DNA of 64,000 nucleotides from Bacteroidota bacterium. Its GTDB lineage: Bacteria; Bacteroidota; Bacteroidia; Flavobacteriales; Weeksellaceae. The stretch spans positions 6,499 through 70,498 of the forward strand of contig JAEWYW010000013.1 in the NCBI GenBank assembly GCA_023458535.1. The letters are read 5' to 3'. The notes under the pieces were generated by a model that had not been told where the DNA came from, made no database searches, and saw only the letters and a program-made list of their open reading frames with translations. How positions within the stretch are numbered: the first letter of the stretch is position 1; the number at the start of each line of letters is the position of its first letter. Of this stretch, positions 1-9,681 are shown in pieces. Both the position numbers and the translations under genes were made by a program.

Positions 1-292
1 TATCAAAAGTCATATTGTACTTCTGACCCATATTTTCTAAAAGCTGTAATCTTTCTGTTGCGTTTTCTACTGGCTGGAAATAAAATTTCCCGTCTGTAGT
101 TGCATTAATTGTCATTAAACTTGCGTCTGGTAACAATTTTTCAGAAATTGAAGATGGCGGTTTTATCTGCTCCACATCTGGTTTTTTGAACTGAGTGGTC
201 ATAATGAAGAACGTCAATAATAGAAATGTAACGTCGCACATCGCTGTCATATCGGTAACTACACCATGTCTTTTTGGTTTAATTCTCGCCAT
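1..292 (-). CDS. ExbD/TolR biopolymer transport protein (partial)
   Basis: The reading frame starts at the ATG at 292 and runs off the left edge, giving about 97 residues. It begins MARIKPKRHGVVTDMTAMCD and is followed by one hydrophobic segment (VTFLLLTFFIMTT, about residues 21-33), the short cytoplasmic tail plus single membrane helix of ExbD. The conserved Asp just before the helix (Asp20, in MCDVTF) corresponds to the proton-pathway residue of the family. The periplasmic part is only partly present. ExbD works with ExbB to harness the proton motive force for TonB-dependent outer-membrane transport. It lies 70 bp downstream of the ExbB-type gene on the same strand, so the two are probably cotranscribed. 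Family assignment is firm; the exact paralog (ExbD, TolR or GldM-unrelated copy) cannot be told. Confidence 0.9.
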   Translation of the reverse strand, partial: MARIKPKRHGVVTDMTAMCDVTFLLLTFFIMTTQFKKPDVEQIKPPSSISEKLLPDASLMTINATTDGKFYFQPVENATERLQLLENMGQKYNMTFD

Positions 293-362
293 TGCTTTAT
301 TATTACTTTATTTAACTTCTGTTTTTTTGAATTGAAACAAATCAATTCGGGTTGCAAAAATC

Positions 363-1226
363 TTAGTGGAATTCTGCAAAAGACTGTTGGATGCTCATTG
401 CGATCTCATCGATCTTATAAGTTAATCCATCGATTTTAGATGTAAAGAAGTTATAAAGTATAATAGCTACTGCAGAAGTACCAATACCTAAAGCAGTGTT
501 GATAAGTGCTTCAGAGATACCGATTGATAATGCAGCTGCATCTGGAGTTCCTCCACCAGCACCTAACGCGAAGAATGCTCTAATCATCCCGATTACAGTA
601 CCTAATAACGCTACTAACGTTGCAACAGTACCTAAAGTAGAAAGGATCATCATGTTTTTTTCTAACATTGGCATCTCAAGAGTTGTAGCCTCTTCGATAG
701 CTTTGTTAAGAGCAACCATCTTCTGCTCTTTGTTCATTGTAGTATCATGAGAAAGTGCCTTATAAGTAGTAAGACCTTCTTTTACAACGTTACCTACAGA
801 ACCTCCTTGTCTGTCGCACTCTTCTAGAGCCTCGTCTATTCTATTCTGATTTAATAAACTTCTAATTTTTACAACAAAATTATCAACATTACCTTTTCCA
901 GATGCTTTTCCTAAAACGAAGTAGCGCTCAAAAGCGAAAACGATTACGATGATCATGAAAGTAATAAGGATAGGTACGATAATACCACCCATGTAAATAA
1001 TACCCATGAACGACTCAGGATGCATCTCCTTTGCTTCAATATCAGCAGTAGCAACAGTTGCACCAGCTAACCTAGGATCCGCCTTAAAGTTACCCGGATT
1101 ACCTAAAATGAAAAAATAAATAGCGAAACCTATTACAAATAAAATAGGAATTACAATACCTGGGTTTAAACCTCCAGTCTTTCTAGCAACTACTTGCTCT
1201 TCTTTGTTTGAAACATTCATTTCCAT
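363..1226 (-). CDS. MotA/TolQ/ExbB proton channel family protein
   Basis: This 287-residue integral membrane protein has a hydrophobic segment near residues 23-43, a second near 80-100 (IVPILITFMIIVIVFAFERYF), and the ExbB signature region near 195-225 (LGTVATLVALLGTVIGMIRAFF) followed by a last helix. The cytoplasmic domain with the EALEECDRQGG region lies between. It would form the stator-like channel that, with ExbD, energises TonB or related systems in the inner membrane. Flavobacterial versions carry an N-terminal extension like the one seen here. ATG codons at 1226 and 1220 are both possible starts. The ExbD-type gene follows directly, supporting an operon. A TAnnTTTG element lies upstream at 1287-1294. 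Confidence 0.93.
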   Translation of the reverse strand: MEMNVSNKEEQVVARKTGGLNPGIVIPILFVIGFAIYFFILGNPGNFKADPRLAGATVATADIEAKEMHPESFMGIIYMGGIIVPILITFMIIVIVFAFERYFVLGKASGKGNVDNFVVKIRSLLNQNRIDEALEECDRQGGSVGNVVKEGLTTYKALSHDTTMNKEQKMVALNKAIEEATTLEMPMLEKNMMILSTLGTVATLVALLGTVIGMIRAFFALGAGGGTPDAAALSIGISEALINTALGIGTSAVAIILYNFFTSKIDGLTYKIDEIAMSIQQSFAEFH

Positions 1227-1286
1227 ATTAAACTAAATTATATATTATATATTTTTTTAAATAATTTCAAGGGTGTAAAATAAAGC

Positions 1287-1320
1287 CAAATTTAATTAAA
1301 ATGCAAGAGACCTAACTCAA
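1287..1320 (-). promoter_or_regulatory. Putative promoter of the ExbB/ExbD operon
   Basis: On the minus strand the sequence TAAATTTG (1287-1294) fits the Bacteroidota -7 consensus TAnnTTTG, and a TTG lies 23 bp upstream (1318-1320). This would start transcription about 60 nt before the ExbB start codon. The remaining 1227-1475 gap is AT-rich and shows nothing else. Confidence 0.4.
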
Positions 1321-1475
1321 CAAATGTTATTTTTTTCATAACAATTATTTATTACACTTCCGATATTTTAATTATTTAGAATTATTTTATATAAAATTTA
1401 TAAATACAACTATTACGTTAAAAAATCATAAAAATTATCAATGATATTTTCACAAATTACCAATGTTAAATTTTA

Positions 1476-4319
1476 TTAAATTACTATATTAACGATCTTT
1501 TTCGGTACAATTATTATCTTCTTCGGAGTTTTTCCTTCGAAATATTGAACCGTTTTTGCCTCGCTAAGGATATTTTTTTCTATTTCTTCAACAGAAATGT
1601 TGGTAGGAAGCGAGATTTTAAATTTCATTTTACCATTAAAACTCACGGGATATTCAAATTCATCTTCTACAAGGTATGCTTCTTCCAATTTTGGAAATGC
1701 TTGATACTCTATAGAATCTTGATGACCTAATAAACTCCAAAGCTCTTCACAAATATGCGGAGCGTAAGGTGAAATGATGATCGCCAAAGGTTCTAAAATA
1801 GCTCTTTTGTTGCATTTGAGTTTTTGCAACTCATTTACAGCTATCATAAAAGATGAAACAGAAGTGTTGAAAGAGAAGTTCTCAATATCATACACTACCT
1901 TCTTTATTAAGGTATGAAGAATTTTATATTCTGCTTTTGTTGGTTCTTCATCGGAGACTTCAAAAATATCTTCGTGAAAATATAAATTCCAAAATTTCTT
2001 TAAAAAGCCATAAACACCACTAAGACCTTGCGTATTCCAAGGTTTCGACTGCTCCAAAGGACCTAAGAACATTTCATACAATCTTAAACCGTCTGCACCG
2101 TATTCCTCACAGATATCGTCTGGATTGACAACATTGTATTTGGATTTAGACATTTTCTCGACTTCGCGCTCAGTAATGTACTTTCCATCTTCTAAAATAA
2201 ATTCGGCATCTGCAAATTCCGGTCTCCAAGATTTGAATTTTTCAACATCCAATTCATCAGATGTTCCTTTTAGTAAAGAAATATCAATGTGGATCTTTTG
2301 AGTTTGATAATTGCCGGCTATATTTTTTGACACAAATTGATTAGTTCCATTGACCCTGAATACAAAAGCACTCATTCCCAAAATCATCCCTTGGTTAATC
2401 AACTTCTGGAAAGGTTCATTTTGATTGATAAACCCCCTGTCATTTAAAAACATATTCCAAAAACGGGAATATAATAAATGACCAGTGGCATGTTCGCTTC
2501 CGCCGATGTATAAATCTACCTGTCCCCAATAATCTGAAAGTTCTTTTTTACAGAAAACCTCATCATCATGCGGATCCATGTATCTTAAAAAGTACCAAGA
2601 ACTTCCCGCCCAACCTGGCATTGTAGACAATTCCAGCGGGAAAATGGTTTTATGATCAATTAAATCCGTAGCTACAACTTTTTGGTTTACCTCATCCCAA
2701 GCAAAGTTTTTAGCGTTTCCTAAAGGTGGATCTCCATCTTCGGTAGGTAAATATTTCTCCACTTCTGGCAACTCCAAAGGTAAGGCTGAAGTGGGTAAAG
2801 TGTATGGCATTTCATCCTTATAATAGATAGGTACTGGCTCGCCCCAATATCTCTGACGGGAGAAAATAGCATCTCGCTGTCTGTAATTGGTGGTTCCGTG
2901 CCCTATTCCTTTATTTTCTATTTCAGAAATGATTTTTGATTTGGCATCGTTGTAATTCAATCCATTTAAAAAATCTGAATTGACACAAACTGAATGCTTA
3001 GAATCAAAAGATTTCTCCTGAATATCTTCATCAGTTTCAACAACTTTTTTTATTTCTAAACCGAATTTTTTTGCAAAACGGTGGTCTCTCTCATCATGTG
3101 CAGGGACAGCCATCACAGCACCTGTTCCGTAACCCATCAAAACATAATCTGAAATATAGATAGGCATTTTTTCACCACTAAACGGATTTGTTGCATAGCT
3201 TCCTGTGAAAGCTCCGGAAACGTTTTTCACGTCAGCCATTCTATCACGCTCTGTTTTTTTGGAAGTTTCTTCTATATAATTTTCAATTTCCGCTTTTTGA
3301 GCTTCGGTTGTTAATTTTTCCACCAAAGGATTTTCTGGTGCCAACACCATGAATGTTGCTCCAAATATGGTATCAGGTCTTGTGGTGAAGACTTCAATTT
3401 GGCTATTGGAGTTCTGTTCTCCATCAACTGACAGCTGTTCACCGTCAACTAAAAACTTTACAGAAGCTCCCTGAGATTTCCCAATCCAGTATTCTTGAGA
3501 ATCTTTTAAAGGTTGTGGCCAATCTAATGTTTGCAAGCCTTGTAATAATCTTTCAGAATAGGCAGAAATTCTCATGCTCCACTGCATCATCTTCTTTTGA
3601 AAAACAGGAAAACCACCACGTTCAGATTTACCATCTTTCACTTCGTCGTTGGCAAGAACAGTTCCCAAAGCTGGACACCAGTTCACCGTGGTTTCTGCCC
3701 GATAAGCCAAACGGTAGTTTAATAGGATATCTTCTTTATCGATCTCTGAAGCCATATTCCATTCCTCAGCAGTAAATTGTAATTTTTCAGTTTCGGCAGC
3801 ATTCAGACCTTCTGTTCCGTGTTTTTCAAAATGTTGAACAAGGGATGAGATTGGCTCTGCTTTATCAGCATCTTTATTATACCATGAATGGAAAAATTCA
3901 ATAAAGATCCATTGTGTCCATTTATAATAAGAGGGATCTGAAGTTCTCACTTCCCGACTCCAATCAAATGAAAAACCTATTTTCTTTAACTGCTCTTCGT
4001 AACGGTTAATGTTTTGCTCAGTGGTCACAGCAGGGTGTTGACCAGTTTGGATGGCATATTGCTCCGCAGGAAGTCCGAAACTATCGTATCCCGCTGGGTG
4101 GAGAACGTTGAAACCCTGATGTCTTTTATATCTCGCATAAATATCCGACGCGATATACCCTAGTGGGTGACCAACATGCAATCCCGCACCAGAAGGGTAA
4201 GGAAACATATCGAGAACGTAGAATTTAGGCTTTGAAGTTTCGTTAGAGGTTTTGAATGTTTGGTTTTCCTCCCAATATTTTTGCCACTTTTGCTCAATCT
4301 GCTGATGATCGTAAAACAT
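1476..4319 (-). CDS. leuS: Leucyl-tRNA synthetase
   Basis: A class I aminoacyl-tRNA synthetase of 947 residues that charges tRNA-Leu with leucine in the cytoplasm. The HIGH-type motif is HVGH at residues 48-51 (GLHVGHPLGY), and the KMSKS motif is at 722-726 (EKMSKSKYNVVNP). The editing (CP1) domain carries the TTRPDT stretch and GTGAVMAVPAHDERD. The C-terminal anticodon-binding and leucine-specific regions are complete, so the gene is intact. It is longer than the E. coli enzyme (860), with extra sequence near residues 155-185 and around 680-715, as is usual in Bacteroidota. It is preceded by a hairpin and a TAAATTTG promoter element (4340-4347) and appears to be transcribed alone. Confidence 0.98.
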   Translation of the reverse strand: MFYDHQQIEQKWQKYWEENQTFKTSNETSKPKFYVLDMFPYPSGAGLHVGHPLGYIASDIYARYKRHQGFNVLHPAGYDSFGLPAEQYAIQTGQHPAVTTEQNINRYEEQLKKIGFSFDWSREVRTSDPSYYKWTQWIFIEFFHSWYNKDADKAEPISSLVQHFEKHGTEGLNAAETEKLQFTAEEWNMASEIDKEDILLNYRLAYRAETTVNWCPALGTVLANDEVKDGKSERGGFPVFQKKMMQWSMRISAYSERLLQGLQTLDWPQPLKDSQEYWIGKSQGASVKFLVDGEQLSVDGEQNSNSQIEVFTTRPDTIFGATFMVLAPENPLVEKLTTEAQKAEIENYIEETSKKTERDRMADVKNVSGAFTGSYATNPFSGEKMPIYISDYVLMGYGTGAVMAVPAHDERDHRFAKKFGLEIKKVVETDEDIQEKSFDSKHSVCVNSDFLNGLNYNDAKSKIISEIENKGIGHGTTNYRQRDAIFSRQRYWGEPVPIYYKDEMPYTLPTSALPLELPEVEKYLPTEDGDPPLGNAKNFAWDEVNQKVVATDLIDHKTIFPLELSTMPGWAGSSWYFLRYMDPHDDEVFCKKELSDYWGQVDLYIGGSEHATGHLLYSRFWNMFLNDRGFINQNEPFQKLINQGMILGMSAFVFRVNGTNQFVSKNIAGNYQTQKIHIDISLLKGTSDELDVEKFKSWRPEFADAEFILEDGKYITEREVEKMSKSKYNVVNPDDICEEYGADGLRLYEMFLGPLEQSKPWNTQGLSGVYGFLKKFWNLYFHEDIFEVSDEEPTKAEYKILHTLIKKVVYDIENFSFNTSVSSFMIAVNELQKLKCNKRAILEPLAIIISPYAPHICEELWSLLGHQDSIEYQAFPKLEEAYLVEDEFEYPVSFNGKMKFKISLPTNISVEEIEKNILSEAKTVQYFEGKTPKKIIIVPKKIVNIVI

Positions 4320-4339
4320 TATTTTATTTTAAATGAGCA

Positions 4340-4347
4340 CAAATTTA
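4340..4347 (-). promoter_or_regulatory. Putative -7 element of leuS
   Basis: TAAATTTG on the minus strand matches TAnnTTTG and lies about 20 bp upstream of the leuS ATG. No good -33 TTTG is visible at the usual distance because a terminator-like hairpin occupies that stretch. Confidence 0.35.
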
Positions 4348-4361
4348 AGCAATTATAAATG

Positions 4362-4396
4362 AATAAATCCTCATCAATTGACGAGGATTTATTTTA
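4362..4396. terminator. Hairpin between the DUF1501 gene and leuS
   Basis: A perfect 11-bp stem (4362-4372 with 4383-4393) with a 10-nt loop lies between the end of the DUF1501 gene and leuS. The T-tract on the minus strand is short, so termination may be partial. Confidence 0.55.
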
Positions 4397-4430
4397 AAAA
4401 TATTACATGATTAATTTTTTTACACCTGTT

Positions 4431-6059
4431 CTATTTGGCGATAATTACTTTAGTAGCGAATTCATCTTCTTTCACTTTTACTTTAATTATGTAGTTCCCA
4501 TTGGGCAGATTGCCAATAAATACATTTGTTCTGTGATTATTAACGCTTTCTTTCTCCGTGAGAACCTGTCTTCCAGAGGCATCATAGAAGTAAATATAGG
4601 CTTCATTGCCAAGCATTTCATTAGGGAAATCTATATGAATATAGTCTTTTGCGGGGTTAGGATATACCATCATTTTATTTTTGGTTGCAACATCAGCAGT
4701 TCCTAAAGTTGTACATACCGCTGAAGCAACACTAGAAGAAGATACAATGTTGATTTTATTTGTTGGGGTCACAAAATCTTGTAATTCTGTAGAACTTATT
4801 AATCCAGAGTCGGCTCCCAACCAATCTTGAAGCAGTGATGCAAATATCTGTCTGTAATCGAATTTTCTTTGAGTCTGACTATAATAATAACTTGTTGTAT
4901 TGGTAAATAACGGATGATCACCCATTATTCCGCCGCTTAAGTTATTTCCAATAACAAAGAATGGAGCAATATCACCGTGATCTGTTCCTAAACTTGAATT
5001 TTCCCGTACCTGCCTTCCAAATTCGCTAAAGGTAATCGTCATAATCTTGTGTCCAATTCCCAAAGCTTCTATATCTGCTTGAAATGCACTAATGGAATTA
5101 GATATATCTGCAAGAAGATTGGCATGGTTTCCTAACTGTGTACTTCCCGACTGAATCTGGTTGACGTGGGTATCAAAACCGCCTAAATTCACTTGGAAAA
5201 TTTTGGTTTTGCTTCCGCCTTTTATCAGCCTTGCAACTGTTTTTAACTGTTTGGCAAGCGTAGAAGTTGGATAAGAAGTAGTAGAATTATTTCCAGCATT
5301 AAACACAGCCATAACTCTATTGTAATAGGTGTCCATGCTTGTAGCAACACCTTTTATGTAATCTAACAAATCATTATATTCAGACTGTTGGGGAATTATT
5401 AAGTTTTGCAAACCTCCAAAAAGGGTATTCTGAAAACCAGAAAGATTGTATTCAATATTTTTCTCGGTTACGTGCTCGTAAAATAAACACGGATTAAGAT
5501 TTCCCAACTGAATAGCCAAAGGATCTGGATTTTGCGTTGTAGGATTACCACTCAAACCTGGATAAAGATTTCCTAAATATCTGCCAAAGACGCCATCTAA
5601 CAAATCCTGATTATTAGAACCGTCTTTTCCGGCAAACATCAAATTTTCTGATCTGAAATGCGAATAATTAGGATTCGGATAGCCCACACCATTTAGTAAC
5701 GTTAATTTTCCGGAGTCGTATAAAGATTTAAAACCCGTCATTGAAGGATGAAGACCGACCTGCTTTGTAAGTGCAACAGTAGTATCTAAAGGAATATAAG
5801 CGCCTGTTCCCGTCTGTGCAATTTTTATATTGGGACGAAGGTTCGCATAATTATCATATTGATTTACTGGTATTACAGTATTTAAGCCATCATTGGCACC
5901 CGCAAGACGCAATATTACCAGTACGCGCTCATTAACAGCATCACAACTGAAATTGAAATCCATAAACTGATTCATAAATCTTGATGGCATCCCGTTTAAA
6001 AGGAACGGAGTTCCCACTCCTGCCATCGAAATCATCTCTAAAAATTTTCTTCTTTTCAT
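4431..6059 (-). CDS. DUF1501 domain protein with Tat-like signal and T9SS sorting tail
   Basis: This 542-residue protein starts MKRRKFLEMISMAG, a twin-arginine (Tat) type signal in which RRKFLE fits the xRRxFLx motif. The body is the sulfatase-like DUF1501 domain (GANDGLNTVIPV, then FSEFGRQVRENSSLGTDHG near residues 342-360). About the last 80 residues, from VYPNPAKDYIHIDF, form a type A Por-secretion C-terminal sorting domain ending in ATKVIIAK. The mature protein should thus cross the outer membrane by the T9SS and be surface-attached or released. It starts 2 bp downstream of the DUF1800 gene, a pairing widespread in Bacteroidota and planctomycetes. The biochemical role is unknown. Combination of a Tat-like export signal with a T9SS tail is inferred from sequence only. 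Confidence 0.9.
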   Translation of the reverse strand: MKRRKFLEMISMAGVGTPFLLNGMPSRFMNQFMDFNFSCDAVNERVLVILRLAGANDGLNTVIPVNQYDNYANLRPNIKIAQTGTGAYIPLDTTVALTKQVGLHPSMTGFKSLYDSGKLTLLNGVGYPNPNYSHFRSENLMFAGKDGSNNQDLLDGVFGRYLGNLYPGLSGNPTTQNPDPLAIQLGNLNPCLFYEHVTEKNIEYNLSGFQNTLFGGLQNLIIPQQSEYNDLLDYIKGVATSMDTYYNRVMAVFNAGNNSTTSYPTSTLAKQLKTVARLIKGGSKTKIFQVNLGGFDTHVNQIQSGSTQLGNHANLLADISNSISAFQADIEALGIGHKIMTITFSEFGRQVRENSSLGTDHGDIAPFFVIGNNLSGGIMGDHPLFTNTTSYYYSQTQRKFDYRQIFASLLQDWLGADSGLISSTELQDFVTPTNKINIVSSSSVASAVCTTLGTADVATKNKMMVYPNPAKDYIHIDFPNEMLGNEAYIYFYDASGRQVLTEKESVNNHRTNVFIGNLPNGNYIIKVKVKEDEFATKVIIAK

Positions 6060-6061
6060 GA

Positions 6062-7693
6062 TTACATTACTTGAAATTCAGGTGATTTTACTAAAGCTTT
6101 TACCAGACGGTCGATAGGAATCTTAACATTGGTTGCTACGCCCGTATTTACATAATTATTCCATTCGTTTTGCCAGTTGATAAGACTTAAGCCTCCAAGA
6201 AAAATGTTCTTGAAATAGGTGAGCCTATCCGCTGGCGGAATATCTACAAATAGCAGTTCACAGAAATCTGAAACCAACAAATCTCCATTGGCAGGATTTT
6301 GAAATGCTCCACCATCTTTTACAAACAATGGCAAGTTCAGTTTATACAAAAATCCTCCTTGAGTAGTTCCGTTGATCAATAAATCTATCGAATTATAATA
6401 ACGGATTCTTAGCGAAGCAGTTGTAATGAAATTCTTGTCGTAATGCGGACTGCTTGAGTAGCCAGCATAACCATTTACCGATTGTGGTCTGAAAACTGGC
6501 ATTCCTGCATTTTGGGAATAGCTTGCGAAAATCGACATGAAACTATGCATGGAGCTGGGATTTGCAGAATAAGTCGGGGTAGTGAGGTTGAGCAATGAAA
6601 ACATTTGAAAATACAATTCCAACGGATTTTTCACCAAGCTTCCTAATATTTGATCCGCAGTTATCGTATCCTCTTCATCATAAAAATGCTTGCTCGAAAG
6701 CAGCGTTTTTAAAACAGGAAGAATTTGATAACCGTTTGCTTTTAAAGTGCTTGCTAAAGGAACGATAATGTCGTTTTCAATTGCGGTAGTAATATTTCTC
6801 CCCACAAAATATCTGTACATTCTTCTGCAGTATGCTTTTGCCGTTTCATCCTGGTTGAAAACCATATTTACAAATGATACCAATTCTGCCTCCGCATTCG
6901 CCACAGTATTTCCACCTGTAATTACAGCACTTCCAAAAGCAGATGAAAAAGTTTTATTGTTAATATCATGATTATTGATATTTACAAAACCTTTTGGCAA
7001 ATTGGTGACTGGATCCACTAAATTCAGACGGTTGTTTAAATTGAGTTGATTAGCAGAAGTTAAAGTAAACCCTGAAAGCACTTTTGCAGCTTGTTGTACA
7101 TCAGTTTCAGTATAGTTGGTATAATTTCCAGTTGCAATTTGTGGCCCTTTTAAAATGGTGAACAATTCTAAAAATTCTCTAGCATAATTTTGATTGGGAC
7201 TGTTTTTGGTGTTCACATTATTATTCAGGTAAATCAACATGCGTGGATTGGTGGTGATTCTAACCGCTAAATCTTTTAAACTTCCGTTGGTATGAAATCT
7301 TAAAAGCTCTTTATAGTCATAATTCGTAAAAAAACTTGCATCATTATCTGTTACAAAAAGCAGATGCAGCCAATAGGCGATTTTGTGTTGAGCAGAGACA
7401 TCTTTAAGCGCATTATACATCCACCAATAATTGTCATATACCACATTCACAGTATTTTGCGTATCAGTAATCGTAGGATTTGCGATCGTCGGCACAATAG
7501 TTTCGCCTAGATTATTCAGTGGACTGGGAGGAATAGGTGCAGAAAATGTAAACAATTCTGTAAGCGCCTGATCGGGTGTTTTGGTTGCATAATAGTTAAT
7601 CCTTGCTTTTGTGATATTGTAAGTAGTTCTCCGAAGCAAGTGATATGCATTAAAATAACCTAAAACATTGGTTTTTGGAGTTAAATTCGGCAT
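6062..7693 (-). CDS. DUF1800 domain-containing protein
   Basis: A 543-residue protein matching the DUF1800 family in its opening region (YHLLRRTTYNITKARINYY), the segment NYAREFLELFTILKG and the C-terminal LVKALVKSPEFQVM. It lies immediately upstream of the DUF1501 gene (2 bp apart) and the two surely form one transcript. No export signal is seen at the N-terminus: the start MPNLTPKTNVLG is not hydrophobic, and an in-frame stop just upstream blocks extension. This contrasts with its partner. Function of the family is unknown; co-occurrence suggests it acts on or with the secreted DUF1501 protein. Confidence 0.9.
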   Translation of the reverse strand: MPNLTPKTNVLGYFNAYHLLRRTTYNITKARINYYATKTPDQALTELFTFSAPIPPSPLNNLGETIVPTIANPTITDTQNTVNVVYDNYWWMYNALKDVSAQHKIAYWLHLLFVTDNDASFFTNYDYKELLRFHTNGSLKDLAVRITTNPRMLIYLNNNVNTKNSPNQNYAREFLELFTILKGPQIATGNYTNYTETDVQQAAKVLSGFTLTSANQLNLNNRLNLVDPVTNLPKGFVNINNHDINNKTFSSAFGSAVITGGNTVANAEAELVSFVNMVFNQDETAKAYCRRMYRYFVGRNITTAIENDIIVPLASTLKANGYQILPVLKTLLSSKHFYDEEDTITADQILGSLVKNPLELYFQMFSLLNLTTPTYSANPSSMHSFMSIFASYSQNAGMPVFRPQSVNGYAGYSSSPHYDKNFITTASLRIRYYNSIDLLINGTTQGGFLYKLNLPLFVKDGGAFQNPANGDLLVSDFCELLFVDIPPADRLTYFKNIFLGGLSLINWQNEWNNYVNTGVATNVKIPIDRLVKALVKSPEFQVM

Positions 7694-7878
7694 TGTGAAT
7701 TATTTTAAACAAGATCAAATGTAAACAATAATCAATATCATATGTTGAATATTTATGTTAAAAGTTTAATAAAATATATAATTTAATAAGAATGACTTAA
7801 TGCAAAAAAAATACATAAACTGCGTTATACTAGAGTCTAGCATGGAATTTGACGCGAATAAATTAGAAATCAAAAATT

Positions 7879-9036
7879 ATGAAATACATCATCATCTCAG
7901 CATTTGTGATTTTTACATCATGTAAAAAGACGGAAGACACCAAGGTTTCTACACAGAAAGAACCCAATACTACTAAAGTGGAAGAATTAAAACCAGATCT
8001 CAATAAAAATTATTGGCATCTAGAAGGAAAAATTGGAGAAATACCTGTTGCCATGGAACTTACCAAACAATATTCTTTTAATGAAGCAGGAGGTAAAGAC
8101 CCCAACAAAACCGTCTTTGCGGGAAGCTATTATTACCTTTCCGAACAAAAGCCGATTGAATTCATGCAAAAGGACAGTGTTTTTGTAAACAATAAACTTA
8201 ATTTATCTGCCCATCCTAACAGGGATTATAATCATGAAGAGATTTTTTCAGGAACATTTGACGGTTTGACGTTTAAAGGAAACTGGACGGCCAACGGCAA
8301 AACCATACCGTTTGAACTTAAGGAAACGTATGTCGATAATCAAATGAAATTTAAATACTACGGAAAATCTGAAAATATTCCCTACAAAAAAAATACAGCA
8401 ACTTTTAAAGAGGAACTTTTCGCTTCGGAAAATAATAATCTAATCAACGATAGCATTCGCAAAATAATGTATAACGGTAATACAGGAGATTTTAACACAT
8501 TACTCCAGAATTCTTATAGTGATTATGCGAAATCTTATCAAGATGACCTTCAAAAATTTGAAAAAGACTTCCAAGAGCCTTCATTAACCAATAATTATTC
8601 AACATCGAGTGTTTTCACACCTATTATTAATACAGGAAAAAGACTTGCGTTTGAATACAGTTTTTATGGGTATACAGGAGGAGCTCACGGAAACGGCGGA
8701 GTGATCTATCATAATTTTGATGTGGATCAAAACAAATTTCTAGCAGCAGCTGATATTTTCAAATCTAATAGAGCACAGCTCAATGAAATGGTTAATAATG
8801 CAGTTCATGAGAAATATAAGATTCCGACTGGTACACCACTCACAAAGAGTGGCAGAGAAGATGTTTACTTTTTAGTGGATAAAGTCCCTTTCACCAACAA
8901 TTTCATATTATCTAAGAAAGGAATAACTTTCGTATATAATGTTTACGAAGTTATGCCATATGCAGCAGGACCTTACGAGATTTTTATACCTTATGACAAG
9001 ATGAAGAATGATTTACAACCCAATTTTAAATATTAA
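7879..9036 (+). CDS. Lipoprotein with C-terminal DUF3298-type domain
   Basis: The 385-residue product starts MKYIIISAFVIFTSCKK with the lipobox cysteine at residue 16, so it is a predicted lipoprotein. The C-terminal region (YGYTGGAHGNGG, then AAADIF and a last segment ending PYDKM) fits the DUF3298 domain also found in RsiV/PdaC-like proteins. The N-terminal half is beta-rich, with no recognised fold. It is divergent from the DUF1800 gene across 185 bp and ends at a strong hairpin (9041-9070). It appears to be a single-gene transcript. Function is not known. Confidence 0.8.
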   Translation: MKYIIISAFVIFTSCKKTEDTKVSTQKEPNTTKVEELKPDLNKNYWHLEGKIGEIPVAMELTKQYSFNEAGGKDPNKTVFAGSYYYLSEQKPIEFMQKDSVFVNNKLNLSAHPNRDYNHEEIFSGTFDGLTFKGNWTANGKTIPFELKETYVDNQMKFKYYGKSENIPYKKNTATFKEELFASENNNLINDSIRKIMYNGNTGDFNTLLQNSYSDYAKSYQDDLQKFEKDFQEPSLTNNYSTSSVFTPIINTGKRLAFEYSFYGYTGGAHGNGGVIYHNFDVDQNKFLAAADIFKSNRAQLNEMVNNAVHEKYKIPTGTPLTKSGREDVYFLVDKVPFTNNFILSKKGITFVYNVYEVMPYAAGPYEIFIPYDKMKNDLQPNFKY

Positions 9037-9040
9037 AATA

Positions 9041-9070
9041 AAAAATCTCATCCAAGGATGAGATTTTTTT
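9041..9070. terminator. Bidirectional terminator
   Basis: An 11-bp stem (9041-9051 with 9058-9068), 6-nt loop and flanking A and T runs lie between two convergent lipoprotein genes, so it can serve both strands. Confidence 0.85.
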
Positions 9071-9087
9071 TAATTATTATTCTATTA

Positions 9088-9555
9088 TTACTGTACTCTT
9101 TTGAATGAATAGGTTTTAGAATGATAACCTGCGTTATCTATAGTTTCTAATTTTATGTTCATTTCATTGGCAGTTAGCTTTGTTACTTTACCTGTTTGAG
9201 GGACGATCTGTCCTCCATACTTAATCTGAAAGTTATCATCACCATTTCCATTGTAAGAATATGTAAACGTTCTAACACCAGTTACAGCGCACGTTCCAGC
9301 AGCCGTGTCATCATGATCTTCAATACTACCTGAAAAATTCGATTGAAAAACCCAACGAGATTGTTGTTGACAAGCAGTATAATATATAGGATCTGATACC
9401 GGATCTGGATTATTAGGAACCTCCGTCCATGTTTCTCTTATTGGTTGCCAAGTACCAGCAATAGGAAAATACATTACGGGATCCTCTTTATCATCATTAC
9501 AAGAAGTTGCAACAAATAGTGACAATCCTGCAAATATTACAGCCAATTTCTTCAT
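9088..9555 (-). CDS. Small lipocalin-like lipoprotein
   Basis: A 155-residue protein with signal and lipobox MKKLAVIFAGLSLFVATSCN (Cys19), followed by a domain of alternating beta-strand pattern starting IAGTWQPIRETW. The opening GTW and the size are typical of the lipocalin-like lipoproteins common in Chryseobacterium relatives. Two further cysteines (in TACQQQ and GTCAVTG) could form a disulfide. It probably sits in the periplasm or outer membrane; ligand unknown. It stands alone between a convergent terminator and the divergent glycosyltransferase gene. Confidence 0.75.
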   Translation of the reverse strand: MKKLAVIFAGLSLFVATSCNDDKEDPVMYFPIAGTWQPIRETWTEVPNNPDPVSDPIYYTACQQQSRWVFQSNFSGSIEDHDDTAAGTCAVTGVRTFTYSYNGNGDDNFQIKYGGQIVPQTGKVTKLTANEMNIKLETIDNAGYHSKTYSFKRVQ

Positions 9556-9660
9556 AGGTTAAATTTTTACGGTCTAAAATTATCACTTTTTTTGTAATCT
9601 TTTATTAAAAATTTAAAAATACTGCTAAAAACCTATTAATAATACCATTCTAATTTATAT

Positions 9661-9668
9661 TATCTTTG
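9661..9668 (+). promoter_or_regulatory. -7 promoter element of the GT2 gene
   Basis: TATCTTTG matches TAnnTTTG exactly and lies 14 bp before the ATG at 9682, implying a short leader. No clear -33 element was found. Confidence 0.5.
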
Positions 9669-9681
9669 CAAAAACACAGCA

